From assembly GCA_003427395.1 (NCBI GenBank), contig BFEA01000421.1, positions 1,035,403-1,091,140 of the forward strand: a stretch of 55,738 nucleotides of DNA. Reading direction: 5' to 3'. The first letter of the stretch is position 1. The number at the start of each line of letters is the position of its first letter. This stretch comes from Chara braunii (Eukaryota; Streptophyta; Charophyceae; Charales; Characeae). Below are positions 54,134 to 55,738 of this stretch, piece after piece. Under the pieces are notes generated by a model. That model saw nothing but the letters and a program-made list of their open reading frames with translations, searched no databases and was not told where the DNA came from. A program made the translations under genes and the position numbers.

Positions 54134-54545
54134 ATGCCACAGTACTTCGGTCCTAAGGAAGTTCTCGATATCGTGGGTAGTGATTTGGATGGACCCTTGT
54201 ACGTGGTAAGAATCCCTGGTCATCTGCCCACTTACCCTGTATTCCTTGCTTCCAAGCTTGCACCTTTCGCTGAGATTGATCGATTTCCATCAAGAAGGTC
54301 AATCCTGCCCCTAACCAAGGATGGCCATGTGGACGTCGGCGACATTTTGGAACACAGAGACTTGCCTGTTCCCAAGCCTGTGGGCAGAGGAAGACCGCCC
54401 AAACCTATGAGGGAGTACCGGGTCAGGTTCAAGCATCATACATATCCGAAAGAAGATCGTTGGTTCACATGAGAGGAGCTCGTTGGAACAGCACCTCAAA
54501 TCATGGCAGAGTATGAACGAAAGTTGAAGGGGAAGGCACCTGCGT
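54134..54545 (+). pseudogene. pol: Element D pol, part 5: chromodomain end
   Basis: PQYFGPKEVLDIVGSDLDGP is the GPY/F-like module. VGDILEHRDLPVPKPVGRGR, EYRVRFKHH and EDRWFT then EEL form a chromodomain, with a stop (54470-54472) inside the last motif. Reading continues to about 54545. Confidence 0.84.
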
Positions 54546-54573
54546 AGAAGCATCTCAGCAGACTTTCAAAGCT

Positions 54574-54582
54574 AAGGGGGAT
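54574..54582 (+). promoter_or_regulatory. Polypurine tract of element D
   Basis: AAGGGGGAT just before the LTR start at 54587. Plus-strand primer for reverse transcription. Confidence 0.75.
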
Positions 54583-54586
54583 GAAA

Positions 54587-55631
54587 TGCGAGGAATGAGC
54601 CTTCGAGAGGCCCTTCCTGGACATGCAGATGTTCTGGGCTGCTGCCCCCAGCAAGCCTCGTGCCCGCCCTAAGTGAAGGCGGACCTGTACATCCACGGGA
54701 GGCCTATTTTCAACATTTTTCATATGTGCGGTATCAGACAGTCGCCACACGCCAGTTGGTTACAGAGCAACGTGAGCCTTTTGTGGCTCCTTCCAGAAGC
54801 AACAGCTGCGCTTTATAGTGCCCAGGGCTCAGGTGGTCGCGCTGACACCAAGCAGTGGCTGCAGACTAGTGAGAATGCAGCATTCTCGTCACATATCCAG
54901 CACAAGCCGATGAGAATGGGGCAAACACTTGGAGCCTGGAGGGCTACCTGGAACTGCCTAACTTCACAAGGCCCAGGCACTTTGGGCCAACTTGAAGCTA
55001 TTGGGCCCGTACATGCCAAGCCCAAGACAGCCAGCGGCAGGGCACACTTTCCATATAGGAAAATGAGAGCCTAGGGGTGTAGCATTCTGGCCTGGCAGAG
55101 CAATGCGGCCACACTGTTGCATTAGCGCACGAGTTGCTGCGCTATGCTGCGGGCCAGATGCAGGCACGGGCGCAAGAGGTGAGAGGTGCGCTGCAGTGGC
55201 AGCGGGCGCACGGCGGCCGTCGGCCATGGCCGAGATGCTGGGGCGCATGCGCGGTGATGGTGATGGTGGTCTTCGGGTTGGTGCTGCATGCAGAGGGAAG
55301 AAAGGGTGTGATGAGGGGAGGAGAGAGAACGTACCTGGTGTATGCTGGTGGCCTGCTTTGGTGATAATGTCACATACATTGGTCTTCAACTTGATGTGAT
55401 CCTGTCGCATGAATGTAGATAGACTAGATAGGCTGAGTAGTGTAGGCTGGGCGCTGGGTGCCAATCAGTAGGAGCGACTTCTGATATTGTGTCGGTGTGG
55501 CCAGAGAGTGTCGACATTGACATACGAGTTCTTCGTGCATTGTGCTCTCTGATTGGTACATGACTATCTGGACTACTTCGTGATTTTGCAATTTGGATTT
55601 CTGTCTACCACTCTCGCTCATATTCCTTGCA
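54587..55631 (+). mobile_element. Element D: 3' LTR
   Basis: 1045 bp from TGCGAGGAAT to CCTTGCA. The first ~330 bases match the 5' LTR (41053-41420). The whole LTR is a diverged relative of 7880-8923, and both end in ATTTTGCAATTTG, about 40 more bases, and CCTTGCA. Confidence 0.86.
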
Positions 55632-55738
55632 GGTGTATTAAATTGTACTTTATTTCCAAATCATGTGTGTATTTTATTCCCAATCAAGGGTGTATTTTAT
55701 TCCAAATCAAGGGTGTATTTCATTCCCAGTTCTTCCAA
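55632..55738. repeat. Short tandem repeat continuing after element D
   Basis: GGTGTATT then units of about 25 bp (AATCAAGGGTGTATTTTATT with variants), four copies, running to the window end. It is the same repeat as 40998-41052 and shows where element D inserted. Confidence 0.85.

Larger units (their letters stand above)
41053..55631 (+). mobile_element. Element D: Ty3/gypsy chromovirus, internally deleted and split
   Basis: Bounded by LTR ends TGCGAGGAAT (41053) and CCTTGCA (55631) and by a GGTG duplication (41049-41052, 55632-55635) inside a short tandem repeat. Order: 5' LTR part, RT start, insertion E, RT rest, RNase H, integrase, chromodomain, polypurine tract, 3' LTR. Gag, protease and the end of the 5' LTR are missing. 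The LTR is related to that of element A. Confidence 0.82.

Overview
The window looks like a repeat-rich nuclear segment from a plant-lineage (streptophyte) genome. Three things suggest this: a plant-type RD receptor-like kinase, Ty3/gypsy chromoviruses with a C-terminal chromodomain, and a Penelope-like element with its GIY-YIG domain in front of the reverse transcriptase, a layout known from the green lineage. The style of the elements fits a charophyte such as Chara, but that is recognition from memory and not a proof. There is one apparently intact cellular gene. Almost everything else is mobile DNA at different stages of decay.

Layout. 1-2730: microsatellites and a decayed 90-bp tandem repeat, no gene seen. 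2731-5400 (minus): intronless NHL-propeller receptor-like kinase. 5.4-7.9 kb: little coding signal, except a LINE fragment split by a tRNA-derived SINE with a 12-bp target duplication. 7880-10717: 5' LTR, primer-binding site and partial gag of gypsy element A. 10718-33309: element B, a second chromovirus inserted in the gag of A and bounded by GAGC. Its left end is a palindrome of its own LTR terminus instead of a normal 5' LTR; its right end is a full LTR (32062-33309). Inside the RT gene of B sits element C (20887-29331), 8.4 kb, non-coding and rich in structure. C contains an array of at least 12 hairpins with different, complementary stems and an invariant AACTTA loop, and two complete hammerhead ribozymes on the minus strand. 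33.4-39.0 kb: a broken Penelope-like element (CCHC/coiled-coil ORF, GIY-YIG ORF, RT) followed by a second kind of hammerhead motif. 39.5-40.6 kb: further tRNA-derived SINEs, one with a 17-bp target duplication. 41053-55631: gypsy element D, of the same LTR family as A, internally deleted and split in its RT by a 10-kb non-coding insertion (E) made largely of three tandem arrays.

How the parts relate. The order of insertion can be read from the breaks: A, then B into A, then C into B, with the Penelope-like element abutting the gag remnant of A; separately D, then E into D. All gypsy and Penelope coding regions carry stops or frameshifts, so none of these copies is likely to be autonomous. The most unusual material is RNA-structural: self-cleaving ribozymes of two topologies within 11 kb, and the constant-loop hairpin array.
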